Source: Torymus aiolomorphi
Lineage: Eukaryota > Arthropoda > Insecta > Hymenoptera > Torymidae
Direction: 5' to 3'
DNA: 64,000 nt
Assembly: GCA_036365515.1 (NCBI GenBank)
Contig: CM070873.1
Location: 68,631,529 to 68,695,528 of the forward strand
Shown here: in pieces, positions 37,701-52,900 of the stretch
How positions within the stretch are numbered: position 1 is the stretch's first letter
Layout: every line of letters begins with the position of its first letter
Made by a program: the position numbers and the translations under genes
The notes under the pieces: model-generated
Databases searched by the model: none
What the model was told of the DNA's origin: nothing
The model's input: the letters and a program-made list of their open reading frames with translations, nothing else

Positions 37701-40700
37701 AGTGGGATAAAAGTATCGGAACGAACGTTTATAGTGGCTTGCGTAGTGTATACTTTAGAGGGAATAATGGTAAAAAGTGATATATCGGCTGTAAATTAAA
37801 GTTCGCGTTTTTGCTTGGATCGGGTACCGTTTGTTCTATAAAACGTATCAAACTGTTACTTTATAAAATTCATATAAACACCAGGATGCATCTTTAAGAT
37901 TCCAGTTTGATTACATAGCTGGTGCGTATACACACGAATGCATATATATATATGTGCAAAAACTGCATGTTTGTTCGTCTTTTATACCGCAACTGGATTG
38001 CCAGAGAGCAGCCGCCAGTTGCAGTTATATACATTTGTAAAAAAAATTGAAAAAACATTATATGGTGTACTTTCGTCGTTACATATAGCTGTCGACCAGC
38101 AGCGCGTACACTGTAATTACGCTTGATTTGTACGGAAGACGTGTTGATTATATAGTTTCATGCGAGATAAATATGGAAAATATACGTTAAACATTAAATA
38201 AGATTTACACAAAGCGAATGAGTAATTCGTTAGCGGCGAATGTATTTAAAAAAGTACGCAACGCAAGTTTTTCCTTCCGAAATGAAACCTCGTTTCGTAA
38301 ACAAACCGCCAAGATGAATTACAAACATCGCTTCGAATAAAAAAAAAAACATTGTCAGAAAAAAGTCATACCCCGTGTCCCACAATATACACAAACTTTC
38401 ACATCACAAATATGACTGCTCCGCGCCTCATCATATTTAGAGAGATCGACACGCTCGGCCAAATCAACACTCGGCGAACGAAAGCAAGAAGATGAAAAAA
38501 AAGCGATCAATGTCACACGGGTTTCACCTTGATCGAACGCCTGCACGTGTGCGGCAATCGATCAAAAATCCTCACCAACGTATAAGGATACCAAAACACA
38601 ACGCGATGTCGCTGGACCGAAGGAGGAAGCGCGACTGGCCGATCGGATATCGGCGGGATCTCCTCTCGCATCCGCAGGTGAAAGGTGGAGTAGAGTCGCT
38701 TAGGTGATATAGGGGGGACTTTCGTCCCGCGCGGCTAATGCACGCACGTATGCGCGCGAAAGCTGCGCGCGTGATACACTTCGGGAAGATGGGATCGGGG
38801 AAAAAGGAAAACGAGCGACGCGCGGGGTAATTGAGGCGCGGATTGGATTTTGTTCGAGAGCGCGCGGTTGCGAAATTGTTCGGGAAAAAGAAAGTTGGTT
38901 GGCTTTTTTTGTTTCGTTTATTGATTGATTGAGTTTGGGTGATACAGAAAGAGCTGAGGTTTGAGGCTAAATAAATACTTTTAGCGAGAAAGTATAGTTT
39001 TTGGTTGCGTGCTGTGTGTATAATGGCGAAAGAATTTTTCGATTTCTTATAATAATATTAATAATGATGATGAAATATTATATTCGGTCGTGTTTTACAA
39101 GTTTAACGTCGTGTTTAGCAGTCGTTCAAGGATTTATTAATGTGACGCGGGATATGTGGTGAATTTAAATGTAGAATGGTATCTATTAAGCCAATATTGA
39201 GAAGATAAACATCATAAAGTCCAATATAAATGATAATAATATTACCTAATTTCTTTTTTTATGTATAGATTTATTAGAAACATTGATTTAGCCACTTTGG
39301 ATCGGATAACATTTTTTAAAAGTGGGCTTCCCGACCTAAATTAGTTTTACCACTAATCTTATCAGTAACTAGATTGATGTCCGCAATTATCGCGTCGCGA
39401 CACCACGATGTACCAAAAGAGAAGTTAGAAAGTATGATCTTACGCGACCTTGATGATCAAAACTCGACACCGCTAGGCATTTTTTGCTTCTGGTCGCCGA
39501 CAATTGAGCAGATCTTTAACGCGATTTCTCCTTGAGCTATTTTAGAAAAGTCTAGATCTGGCTTTTTAATGAGGAAGTAAAAAGTCGTAACCAGTTTCGC
39601 ACAAGTCGCCTTAGAACATATATATACGAGCGGGCACATTAGTTGATAATTGAGCGAATTCCGCATGCTTTTTTCAAGTGATTTATTTTATTCGTCTGAT
39701 TCCGGGAAGATTAACCTTATTAAATATAGCGCTATTACTTATAACGTCTGAAACGGGTGAAGAACATTTTCTCGTACACTGAGCTTTACACGTGTATGTT
39801 CTCTCACGTAAAAATTTTATCTATTCAGGTCAGCGCTGTAACTAAACCTACTAGGAGCACAACCAAAGTAACTGAACCGCTAATCGTGGCAACGAGAATT
39901 CCAATTCTATTGTTAAAAAATAAGGAATTTTAATGTATATTTTGAAAGATTGATAGTTTTGTGAGGAAAAAAAACACCTGCACTTAGCTAAAACATCTGT
40001 AGGCTCTAATCTTGGCACGAAAAAAAAAACATAAATATCGGCTTGGTTATCGGTCGGCTGCCCAAGCGTGAGATACGCAGGCGTCAACAAAAAAGCTAAA
40101 CCATGACAGCGTAATTGTTTGCCGCGGCCTCTGTTTTACCGGTATTAGCACTTTGCTGGTGCACCGGGATAACTTTACATTGTATTCTCACGATTAATAC
40201 ATTAATTTTCGAAGATATTTTCTCCTAATCTATAGAAGTAATTTCAAACGATAAATGAATGAATTTATGATCGAAGAGAACAATAAAAAATGTATGTACA
40301 TCTTTTGGTATTAATCGGAAATCGTTTAGCAATTGTATTGTACAATAGAAAACGCCGTTATTAATGATTCGATTAAATACCACTATATAACGACAAGTTA
40401 AAAAAAAAAATCCTCCAACCCAGCCAATTCCCAAAAATTACCCTAGTAGTGAAGTATCCGATGATCGCGCTAACGACGCGCTCGCTCTCGCTGCTCGTGT
40501 CCTTGACCGGCTCCTGGCACATAGTCCTCTGCCTGTCGCGCATGGACCGCCGCCGTCTCAGGGCAGCCGCGACTCGCCTCCTCCGCCTCCTCGTCCTAAA
40601 GCGCGGCGGGCAGGCCAGACAGCAGCTCATGTGAGAAAACCCACCACGGCATCGCCTCTATATATGTGTGTATAACCGTGATTCGACGGATTCCTGCCGG

Positions 40701-43700
40701 ATACATTCGCAGGGTTTTCGTTGGGTATATGTATTATATACAGTACAATGATTTTTTAAATACTTGCACGAGAGGACGATTGATGGTTCGTGTGGGTGGA
40801 GGAGGAGGAGGATGTAACGCTGCGAGCTGTTTGTATAAATATTTTCAGAGGGAGTGTGCGCGCGAGCCTCTTTGCATTCCTCGAGGTTTTCGGCGATGTT
40901 CGTGTACCCGCGAGAAAGAGAGAGGAAAGAGTAATTTATTCTACGGAAACCTGTTTGAAGTGGTATGATAATGGGTGTGTGTTTGCGCGTTTCAAAAGTA
41001 CGCTGTAGGGTAAACAAAAGAACATTTCTCGCTGATTAAGCTTTAGTGTGGAAATGGTGTATGACGTTAAATAGCGATATAAGTTTTCTCGTATAGCGGG
41101 AAACACGTTTGTTGAATGCCAAGTGGAGACGATTAATTAAGCGCGAGACGCTATAGTTATATCGTTATATGTGTACTTCGCGTTCACAATACGCACCGCG
41201 TGTTCAAACTGTTATTTTTTAAATACCGCAATTCCTGCATTTATATTATTGCGTTCTTCAACAATCATGACTCACACCGGCAACATTATCGATTATTGAT
41301 ACGCGCGTGCATCGATGATTTTATGACAATTTCGTACGGTATATAGAGAGTGTTATACACATGACGAAATGTGTTTGAATTACAGCGTTACATCCTTCGC
41401 ATAATGAATGCACAAACACGGCTTTCGTAACATTTAAACTAAATAAAAACTGTGTTTGCATGTTATTGACATCAAGACTTCTTGTTAATTAAAATACTAA
41501 AAAATGAATTCTTTACTGTTTAAACAACAATTGCTCGAACGAATCTTCACTAACATTGCAAATTGACTTTAATATCACTCACTTATTACAGTTTAAACTC
41601 GAAACAATTCCCATTACAACATTTGAAAACCTTACTCAGCAGCGTTACAGCACCACCTCCATGTATACCTCGACTCCACCTCTCCTCGAACCACCAAAAT
41701 CTCCGCGCACCCGCAGACCTAATTATTCTCACTATATACCTCTCTTATTTCCACACTTGATAACACTGCGTGCACGCGCACCTTCTCGCCACAGTAGGTA
41801 ATCCTCGACTGCTCTTGCCACGGTGATTCGCCTCTTCTTTCCGACGTCCCCGTTGCCTCTCTGCTCCGATATCTCCGGCGATAAGCTCCCCGTCACTACC
41901 GACTGATAACGCGCGCTGTTTTTCGCGGGAACAACGACGGGCCTCTAATATTCAGACGCCGCGGAGCCGGCTTAACTCACGCGCGTGAAAGTCGGCCGCC
42001 AAAATTTTCCTCTCAGCAAATTTCGCTCTCGTGGTGTGCGTATATGTGTAAGTACGAACATGGAAATCGGTTTTAACATGAAAACACACTGGGACATTCG
42101 TTATCGTCCGTTGTGCGCTCCTCTGTCACACTATTCTCCGAGATTGCCTAATATATCACTTTGTTCACTGTTGCGGAAAATAAATCAACGGCGTGTTTCT
42201 CTTTAGATCCACCGAAAATCGTAGACCTTGATCTACACCAATCGTGCAGCCTTCGGCTTCGACAACCGACCCACATATAACGACACTTCCGCGCTCTCGT
42301 ACGTCCCAGCACCGACTAAAAATCCTCCGTCTCTCTTTCTCTTATACTGCACATACACACTCGCGATCTGGCGAACTTCCGCGCCAGGTATCTGAGATAT
42401 TTTCGGCGCGGGAAACGGTGAGCGTCACACGGGCGCGCGCAGGTAGGTATATACACTCTCCGAAGAACTCCTCGCTCCGCACCGACGCCACCAATTAACA
42501 TCCGGCCGCGGAAAAGCGTAAGCGCAACCACTCGCACGTCACACACACATACACAAAGAGACGACGCACGCTGCACGTGGGCGGGGCGGACCTTTAAATT
42601 TTTCACGACGAAAGTCGGCTCTGACCCGGTTTCGCAACTCACGAATTCGCGAGTGTTGCCCAACAGTGTCGCTGCTGCTGCTGCTGCGGCGACGACTTTT
42701 CTTTTCGCGACCGACAACAATCGAATCGTTGAGCGAGCGGTAACTGTAAACGCGCGACGTCTTCTCGTGTTCCAGGCCAGGAGACGTTTTGTTTCGCTGC
42801 TCTCTCGTGGCGCGGCCGTAGAGTCGCGTATATGAGAGCCGATGGCTGATTTATGCCCCCGTCCGTTGAAGGTGTTATTATGCCCTTTGACTAATGGCGT
42901 GTTTAACAGGCGGAATTGATTTTTTTTTTTTAAGAGAGCGGTCACATCTGTAATAACAGAACACGGGTTAGCGCGCGCTCGTTTAAACTCTATTCATAAT
43001 ATAAAATCACTCAACAATATTTCGACGACAATTTTGCTATACTCAACACAGCAGTATTCAACAATTTTCCAACACAGCCCGCTCCTCAATAAACAATCAA
43101 CTCCTTTTAAAAATCTTTATAAATAAATAAACGGATAAACAGCATTATTTAGAAAAAGAAGAAAAAAAACATTGTCAAGCCGGTGCGCTAACCGAAACCG
43201 TAACACCACGAGCATAGCGCCATGTCTCGCTATAACACACACACGCGCACGCGCGCGACAGCCACCACAGTACCTCGCTCGGCGAAATCTCAACGCGGAC
43301 TGATCCGGCTCACTCGCGCGCGCCTGCAGATGCTCATCCGAGGGATACGCATGCCGGTGCGTATACACACACATACACGTCCAGTAAGCACGCACCAGTC
43401 GCGTATAGCTCTTCCCTCTCTACGCGCTCCGCTTTTTCGGGCGCGCGCTCCTGCGGGCCCCTTATATACCTACCTATAGCTCTCTCCATTCAGGTGAGTC
43501 GGAACGAACGCGTATATGCGAACGGTCGGGGAGGGTAAGAACGGCGCGGCCGGCCCCCGACAAAAACGTCTTCGAGGGGTTCTCAACGAGCGCGAACTCG
43601 CCGTGGACTCGATTTTTCGAGGGGCCCTTGTGTATAGCGCACGGCGAAAAGGTATTGTGTGCTCTCTCTGCCCCGAGACGTATAGAGGGGCCCGCCGCGC

Positions 43701-46442
43701 GTTTCTTCTTTTCGAGGAGCTGCCACGGCGTGAAATGTGCGAGGGGTGCGGTGGGTTTTAATTTTGGCGTAATTGCGATCGGAGTCGGCGAGTGAGTGTA
43801 TATGGCCGAAAAGGCGCGTAGGGGCGGCTATGGTGACGAATTTCGTGGGAGAGGGCGAGTCGCGAGTGAATAGGTGTGCATGTAGTGCTCGATGCAAAAT
43901 TTCTTTTTTTTTTTTATATAGTGATTCAAAGTGCACGAGAACGGGCTGCTCGAGCGATGAATCATACACGCGGTAAACGACAATGTAATTCGAGAGGTCT
44001 GTGTATCGTTTTCGTATGCGATAATGCAGAAAACGTGGTCGCAGTTTTAATGTACGTTGCGCACGATAACGGTTGCGAAGTATATACGAGCGTAATATGT
44101 ATAAATAATTATGTTAGCGAGGAGATAAGGGAGCTCAGCTGAATTCTTTACGAAAAATTGGTTCCAAAGTTTTCTGGACTGTCGGTTGTGCAAATGTTAT
44201 TATGACATTTTTAAATATACCGTGGTACTTGTTTCCCAGGGAAAATTGTCTGACTCTTTGCAATTCTCGCGTTATTGAAAAAAAAAATGTTTTCCCTTTC
44301 CCAGCATTACATTCTCGTTCTATTGTACACAAGGTTTCTCGCCGTTTATGCCGTCTCACGCGTGAAAAAAAAAAAATTCACAAAAAGTCTACTAAAACCA
44401 AGATTTTGAAACTTTAGAGTCTTAGAAACGTGTTTTGAAATTCGGCGCCTGTATCACCTGGTAGAATCTAAGGGAGCGAGAGCACGCGACGTCGATCGGA
44501 ATCTCGGTCGCCAAGGAGGAAGTGCCCGCGTGAAGAAGATGACAAAACGCAGGGTGACTTTGGATTCCTAAGCGACCCGATGGGAGATTTTTCGGAAAAC
44601 TTACCGGGGGCTCGAATGAGAATTAGATGGGACAAGTCGAATAGCCCGTTATTGATGGAATGGCTAGGGAGCTGTCCCATGATTTGCATAATTTTTGGAT
44701 TTGTTCGTTTTTCGGTTAACGAAGAAATAATGCAAGTGTTATTTTGACTTTTAGAAGAGGGTATGAATATTTATAAAAGGTAATGTTCGGGTTTGTTCGG
44801 ACACGCTGGAAAAATATTAAATGATAGTAATATGCTTTTAAATTAGAAAACAAAAATTTTATTTAAAATTTTTTATTTAATTATTAGTTGCTAGTTGTCT
44901 ATAAACAATTAAATAAATTAAATTTATTTTATTTTACTTTATTTTCATTAAAAGGCGTTCATGAGCACACATGTATGTAAAGATAAAAGTGTGGAACAGC
45001 CGCTACAAGTATCAGCAGCATAGCTATAAATATCCTCATTGATTTCCTCTAGTTGTAGGAGTCGACTACAGATAAAGTTTTCTGTATTACCGGCAAAAGG
45101 ATAAGCATTGTACTCCGACAATTTATTTATCCTATAAATACCATTAGAAATTGTTTAAACCTAAAAAATTTTACCACGGTTAATTGTAAAATTGAAAAAA
45201 TCAGTTTCACTTTGAGATAAAAATTATTAATTTAGTATCTTAATAAAATATAACATTTTTTCCAAATTTATTTATTTATTTATTATAATTTAAATAACGA
45301 AATTATTTATATCTCTTATTTTTCATCTGATGTTAACTATTGAAAACTGAAAACACATAAAATTATATAATAATAAAATTAAACTTTTATATAACATCAA
45401 AAGCTTTTTAAAATACTAGAAAAGATTATATAATTTTTAAAATTTTATTATAAATAAATAACTTTATTGATAAAAAGGTGTTCAATCAAATTAAAACATA
45501 TTTTAGTAACAAAATCATACTATAAAACATGTTCTTCTAGTCCACTGTGATAGGCATTTCTGCGATGTGAGACGTAAGCGAATCTTATCATCTGACCGTG
45601 TGGCCTAATGGATAAGGCGTCGGACTTCGGATCCGAAGATTGCAGGTTCGAGTCCTGTCACGGTCGTACAATTTTTTTTTTTTTTTTTGTAAAAATTTAT
45701 TAAGTTATCTAGCGCTTACCTTCGATAATGATCATAAAAAAATGTATTTTCAGTTAATAACAATAAACAATATATTATTTTATGCTCTTAGCATATGCAT
45801 ATTTTATTAAATTTTTTTGAGCATGTAAATTAGATTAATAATTTATAGAAAACGATAAAAATTTTACTGCCGATTATCATTTAAACAATAACATTAATAA
45901 AAGACAAATTTGTAATTTAAATCAAATTTTTCTATTTTTTTTTGTTTAAAGAAAAATATAAAAGAATATTTTTAAGCAATCAGTGTACACTGTACAAAGG
46001 TAAAATATAATTTTTAAAATTTGAATATGTAAGTAATTTACATAAATAATAATATTTACTTAACGTGACTTTTTCTTATGAATATAGATTTTTTACTGCA
46101 ATAAATATCATGGACGAAGTTTGCTTAGCAATAAAGATTCGGTCTCCTCTGTAAATAATGATTTTCATTTATTACGTCAAGCATTCATTCAACATAAATA
46201 AACAATCGCAAAAAAATTTATCACAGACCCAATTAATAATTTGTAATATATCCCCGACAACGATATCCAAACAACTGCACTTGCCGGGGAAAAAAGTCAA
46301 ACCCTCCGGCAGCATCTCTCCCCGCGTCCACCAAAAAACATTAAAATATTCATCCTCAACGCCAAAGATAGAAGCGACCAAACCTGGCCGCGTCTCTCAC
46401 GGCAACGCATCCCTCGACTGCTGCGCACAGCCGTTGCGCGGA

Positions 46443-46489
<47 letters not shown>

Positions 46490-46906
46490 GACTCAAAGAG
46501 GATCGTTGAACGCGCGCGACGATCGCGACGGCGCAGAACCAGTTCCGCCTCTCTTTCGCTCCCTTTGTTTTTTCGCTCCTTCTCGACCCTTTCGCGCCTC
46601 CTCTCTACGTTTTTGTCGCAAGGCAAAGCGAAACGCGCGCGCATTCGCGTCAACCGCCAAATCGACGATTAGTCGTCCTGTCTCTAAGCGATCACGTACA
46701 CAGCGAGGATTTTGCCCTGTGACTTGCGCGCGTGATCGACACACGAAACGTTTTCTCTTACTCTCTCCCCCTAAGGTTGGCAAAAAGTAACGAGGTTGGA
46801 GACGGGAGCGGAGTCTGGGTGAGATGCTTTTGGCAGGGCGGGGAGTGAGAACTCGCAAACGTCTTTTTCTGTGCGATTAAGGCGCTAGAGGTGTGAGACA
46901 ATGGGG

Positions 46907-46973
<67 letters not shown>

Positions 46974-49900
46974 AGGTGATATGGTGATCGGTGAGACGTT
47001 TTAGTATTTTGACTTGGCGGATGGTACACTGAGAAAAATGATGTATTAAAAATTACTATAATATATAGGAACGTGGGGACAAATCTCAAATACCAAAATT
47101 TTTACTATATTTTGTAGTAAAAATTGATATATACATAATAAAAATTGCTATGTAGATAGTAATTTTTACTATAAAATATAGTAATAATTTTAGTATTTGA
47201 TATTTGTCCCTACGTTCCTATATATTATAGTAATTTTTAATACATAATTTTTCTCAGTGTAGCGCATATTCTTAGTTGCTGTGAGAAACGTTGACAAATG
47301 TACAGTCGAGTCAAGATAAATTACTGACAAATATAATATACGATTTTTTTAAATATCATAAATATATAATTTTTTGTATACTCATCGTGTAGCTAGCAAA
47401 AAATATTATCAATTGTACTATTGTTACTGTTAATTAAAAAATCGTCATAGACAAGAATAACCATGCATTTAATATCCAATCGAATGAATTTCATCGATAT
47501 TTATAGCTCGTGAGTTTCGTGGAATTATCGGTTCTTCCCCTGCGATCTCTCACTACAAATCTACACTTTTCTATCGAACGATTCATTAATAACCTCCTCA
47601 CGCTACAATTATAAAAGATTCCCACCTCTCCAACCATCGATTTTGCAAGATCTCGAATCTCAACAATGGAACCAGCATGGGCATCACCACCTCGATGCCT
47701 CTCCTCGCACATAAATCAGCGCCAGCGTACGCATCTCAACAGCTCCGCATCGGTGCAAGACTCAATTGAAAAGGAAACAGCGTCGAGTCGTTGAAACTGT
47801 CTCCTACGTACACGCTGCTCTCCTATATAGCCAAGGGAGAATATTTTGAAATATATGTGAAACCGAATCCGCGAAGGGATATCCCATGCAGCGGCCGTAT
47901 AGGGTCTCGCTCTTGTGCGTATATAGAGAAACGAGAGCGGCGTTGCAGCGAAAGGTGCCGATCGATATTTTCTTTTCTTGGCCTGTGGGCGCACGTGTAT
48001 AGGTATACTATATATATACGTGTATACTACGCCACTTGTGGATATGTGTGTGCGTGTATATAGAGTCGGCGGGATTCTGGCCATTTATAGGTAGCGGCCG
48101 ATTAGCAATTGAATGCGCGCCGTGGCTGCAATTTTTATAAGTCAGATATATATACGAGAGAGAGAGGGACGAAAATAATGCATTCGAATGGACGCCGGTG
48201 GAAGGGGGGAATCTTGAGAGTTGGTTCGACGAAAAAAGCTGCTACGGAGAATAAGGCAATTGAAGGGTTAATGGGAATTGATTTTTAATTTCCGTTCTGT
48301 GTGACGTAGGCGCGCGTGCCTTGATATATGAATGGTCGTGGATGTCAATGGAGGTGATTTAAAATAGCTTTTATCTGTACGTGCATTAATACTCTCATGT
48401 GATTAATAATAAAAAAAGATATATACATATATACAATAATGTATTAATTGAAATTTCCGTGTTTGGATTAGATTTGAAAATTAATTTTTATATACTGATT
48501 AAATTGAATATGAAAATTTTTACAAGGCTGCTTTCGTTATAATATTTTTATTAATTATGTGTAAAAACTCGGATGAATAAATATGACAGAAAAATAACCT
48601 TTCAACGTTCCGCAATATTCAAATTGTCGACTACACACATGCCTAATTAAGAAACATATGCGTATATATCTCTTTCATCAGCACAATGGCTCGTCAATTA
48701 CGAAAGAATTTAAATTCCCCGCGCGAATAAATGCCGAGTGTTTCCGCGAATGCTCCTCCTCGAAAATCGAAAACAAACGCCGCGAGAGGAACAAAAACAA
48801 ACAATGACGTCAGCTGACAAAAGGAAAGGGCTGAAAGCGAGTGAAGAGAATCCCAAAAAAAGAAGAGAGCCACCTGCAGCGGACACGTCCCGAAGGTGAC
48901 TTCCGGCGTCCGCGGGCGCATGGTGGTGGTGGTGGTGGTTGCGATTTATCTCGTGAAACTCAAGAGATCGGGAGAACGTGAGCAGAAGTCCCAAGTCAGG
49001 ATTCCGTGAGCCGAAAGCCCAAGAGGTGGTAGTGCAGCAGTATATATGTGCAGAAGAAAAGCCGTGGTGGCAGCGAGAGGACGAAGGTCGGCAGGAAACG
49101 GGCCGAGGAAACGAAAGAATGCACTTCCGTCGGTGCCGCCGCCGCCGCGTTGATTCGTTCGGAAAAGTATCGGAGAGAGGAGGCGTGTGCTCGTTTTTGT
49201 CTTGGTGGGTTCCAAAGATTTCGCTCGAAAGTTGCAATTGTAGCAAGCTGGAGTACAGTGGAGCAGCCGTAAATGGACAGCCGTCGCGTGATGAGTTTTA
49301 TAGGGTGTGCTACAAGCAACTTTCTCCACTTACCGGCAAAAGTTTTGTATCTTCCTTAATGACGTGAACTTGCGATTTTTTTTTTTCAAAATTGATTCAA
49401 CGAAATATTGTAAATAATTTCTCAAACTACAGCTGTTGCCCTATATTAATCGTCCGCTATCTAATTTTCCAAATCTTTTCGGCTAACGTCTATAAGGATT
49501 ACAACCTCGAGCGATCCGCGCGCAGTGGTAGGGTGCAGCCAGTATGAAAGGGAATAAATAGTGAGGCGAGTGTAGAAAAATCGACGTAGACGTAGAACAG
49601 CTTTGTATCGAGCCTCTAATCTGATTTGGTGATTAATCTCCGTGGAGTATGAATCGCAGCGGAACTAATTTGCCATGATCACATTACGATTTTTCAAGAT
49701 CCAAAATTCCGACAAGTTACATAATATACAGACGTCAGATAAATGCAGTTGCGTGCGCGTACCTGACGCGAACGTGGGAAAAAAAAAGAAAATTTATTTA
49801 CCTTGCCATCGGGGAACGGTTTTTCTCGCTCAAATTCCTCCAATCATCTTACAAATTTACGTCATCAAACAGTCTATCCATTCCCTGAACAAATTCGCGC

Positions 49901-52900
49901 ACACGCGTTTATCACTCAAATCTAATTTGGCGAGTTCCGGGGTCTCAACAAACGAAGCACTTCGCATGCGCATCAGCGTAAACAAACACGTGACAGGAGG
50001 CGGCCGATTAACATTTTACATATACACGCGAAACAAAGTCAGAGGCGCCGTTCCTCTTTACTTATATACCCAGGGCTAATCAGGCTCCGAGCTGTCGGAG
50101 CCTCCTGGACAACGCGGAATCCCAACGATGACTAAGTGAGGTAAGGGAGAGAGAGAGAGAATGGGGAGGGAGACACACTTTATTAGCCTGCAGCCGCGAC
50201 ACCGCAACGCGCTCTAATTAAAGCCGAGGGTCGCCGGCATATCGACCCCGAACTTCGCCCGCCCGCCCGCGAGAAAGAGAGAGAGAGAGAGAGAAAGCGC
50301 GAGAGACGAGTACAATGAACCCTATGACGCTAGAGTAGTCGCCGGCTTTCGTGAATATTCAGCGACGCGCGCGACGAGTAAGTAGACGTGAAGTGATCGC
50401 GGCGAAAAGTTGCTAGGAGGAGGAAGGGAGTGACGAGCGCTGATTGGCCGGTAATCTTGATCGTCTGGAAAAGCGGGAATCTGGTTTGGAGATTTTAGAG
50501 AGCAGATGTTTGGTTATTCGGTTGAACGTACGGTAATTCATTTAGAGTGCGCTCTTATTTTGTAACCAAGTTTTTTTAATATAATTGTTGTTGAAAAAAT
50601 AGATGGGAAGGATACCTATATTACATACCACAACAACGGCTATTCAGTACCCCGGAAAAATCAAACAGGTGATAAAATAATCAAAATTCATGGCATGAGC
50701 ATCCACATCAATCACCGCCACCGCTCGCGACTCGACGCGTGCAATTCTTCATCCGCCAAAAATCCAACCGGTACACTGCAGCGACACAACCATTCATTCG
50801 CCGTGTATATGTACCACCACACGCGTAATCGATCTCGACCCTCCGCACTGTCGCCAACGTATATTATACACGCGCGATTTTTGTGCGCACGTCAACGGAA
50901 CAAGTACATAGAAAAATCACCTGCACGGGCCGGTATAATATAAGCTATCCCTTCCCACGTGAAAAATCTTTCGGGGGAACTGGTTATTGCGCCAGGGGAA
51001 GAGGGAGGCGCTTGATTTTTGCGCGTTCTCGCGGTGAACGGGGTATTAGCATGGCGCATTGTGTGTAGAATGAAAGAGTAATTCGAGATATCTATTCACC
51101 GCGGCGGGTCTCTTATCGAGATGGCGGATAAGAGGCGATTAGAGTGATTAAGGGGTACAGGGCGTGGCGAGGAGTCAACGGAGTTGTCCATTTCGGCTAT
51201 GCAAGAGGCTGATGGCTCTGGCATTAAAATGATAATTCGACAATAAGAACGTTGGAATCGGCAATTATGGTTGTCAAATCGTTATTAATCTTCTCATTAG
51301 GGGACTGGTGATTTTCATTTTTGATTGGACGAATGGTATACATTTTTAGGATAACTTAATTGCTTTCATGGAGAGTAAAAATGACATTAAGCGCCTTGTG
51401 ACTTTAAAAATAACCAGAAACGACAATTCACTTTGCCACTGTACTGAGTAACTGAATCCAGCACGGAGAAAGATACATTTATCAGACCGGTCGCGCATAC
51501 GTAATTGTTTACGTGGGGATTCGCGCGCGTATGTAAATGCGCCCTTACCCGCTGTAATTGATTTCATCCCTGCCATTGTTATACTAATGGCCGGTGTGGA
51601 CCCTACTCGAAGGAGTTTTCTCGAATGATTTTTCAAAATATAAAATGAAGTCGTTGGGATGGGTGGAGCACAAAAGGGGTTATCAAAGTGTATATTCATG
51701 AACGAGTACAGCCAGCCGTTCTTGTAAATAAAGTAGCCACGAAATATTTTCGCCGGAGCCGCCGTGTATAATGAACACCTAGAGTCAGCTGGGGAAACAA
51801 TCTTTAGAAAGACTTGGCGGAGGATAAATTGAAATATTCATTCGAAAGGAATGAATGATTATTTTACATTTTTCAGCAGGCCTCGAGTGTTGCCCAAATC
51901 TCATCCAAATAAACGTCCCCGCACTTTCATACCTATGCTTTTTTCCACGCACTCTCCATGCATCTATTAAAATGATATTCCTCCAAAACATCACTCTCCA
52001 ACCAACGATCCATCTTCCTCACGCGTGTACCGGTCACTTCAGTCCCGAAACAAAAAAAAAAAATTCGTCGAACATCCATTAGCCAAACACCCCTCGAAGC
52101 AGCGTCGATCGCGAAAAGCTCATGAAAACGAATGAGCCAGTGACCCGTTAAATATTTTGACCGTTTTCCGCCCCAGATACATATCCTCCGTCTCTGCGCC
52201 GCATATGCACGTCCGTTACGTTTGCTTGCGTGCCGAGAAAAACTTTGATGAACCTCGTTCGCCTGTCTATTCAGCTGCTGCTAGTCTTGAGCCTGGCTTT
52301 CACACGCTCCCCTGAAGAACTTGGCGCTTGCTTGCACGCGCAGCGTAGCGTAGGGTCCAGGTGAATTTGCACAAAGCTGAGGGGGAGAGAGAGAGAGAAG
52401 AGGTGACTCTGATCGATGCGACCGAGCCGAAGACACGTATATAGGAGAACTCGTTTTCAGCGTACATATAGGTGCGCAAAGGGTCCGTCCGTCTCTTCTC
52501 TTTCTCGCTCACTTCACGGCTTTTCCGCACTGCACACAGAAGCGCCGATCGATTCGGCCTCTTTTATGATTTAGGACTTCGGGGGCCGGAACGGGACGAC
52601 CGTGTGTATATGACACGGGCACGCGTGAGTATGCTAATGAGGTGTGTCGAGGAAAAGTTTTCGGGTAACGGGGCCAGACAGCTTCTCTCTTTTTTCTCTC
52701 TCTCGCTCTCTCTTTCGGAAGAGGGGTTTCCTCTATATTGACGCAAAAGAAACTCGTGAGTCATGTTGCGTAACGAGATGCTGAGCTGCTGCCTGGGTGG
52801 TGGGTTTTCCTTCGCCGTATCGAGTGGATGGAGGCGCGGTACGTTATTTTTCAAGGGAGTTTATCGAGACAGAGAGGGGTGAGATATCCTCGTTAAAGGG

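Noticed and set aside
38492..38707. 71-residue basic plus-strand frame
   Set aside because: CpG-rich intron patch antisense to the gene; no motif, no splice partner.
42316..42945. 209-residue minus-strand frame near the alternative first exon
   Set aside because: Contains poly-Ala and Cys-Val repeat translations; adjacent frames are equally open; more likely promoter or 5' noncoding DNA.
46158..46790. 210-residue plus-strand frame
   Set aside because: Crosses a (TC)n microsatellite and is antisense to the intron; composition follows CpG bias.
48710..49246. 178-residue minus-strand frame with a His run
   Set aside because: Low-complexity Ser/Arg/His composition in a CpG-rich intron patch; the His run comes from a trinucleotide repeat; no domain or exon phase match.
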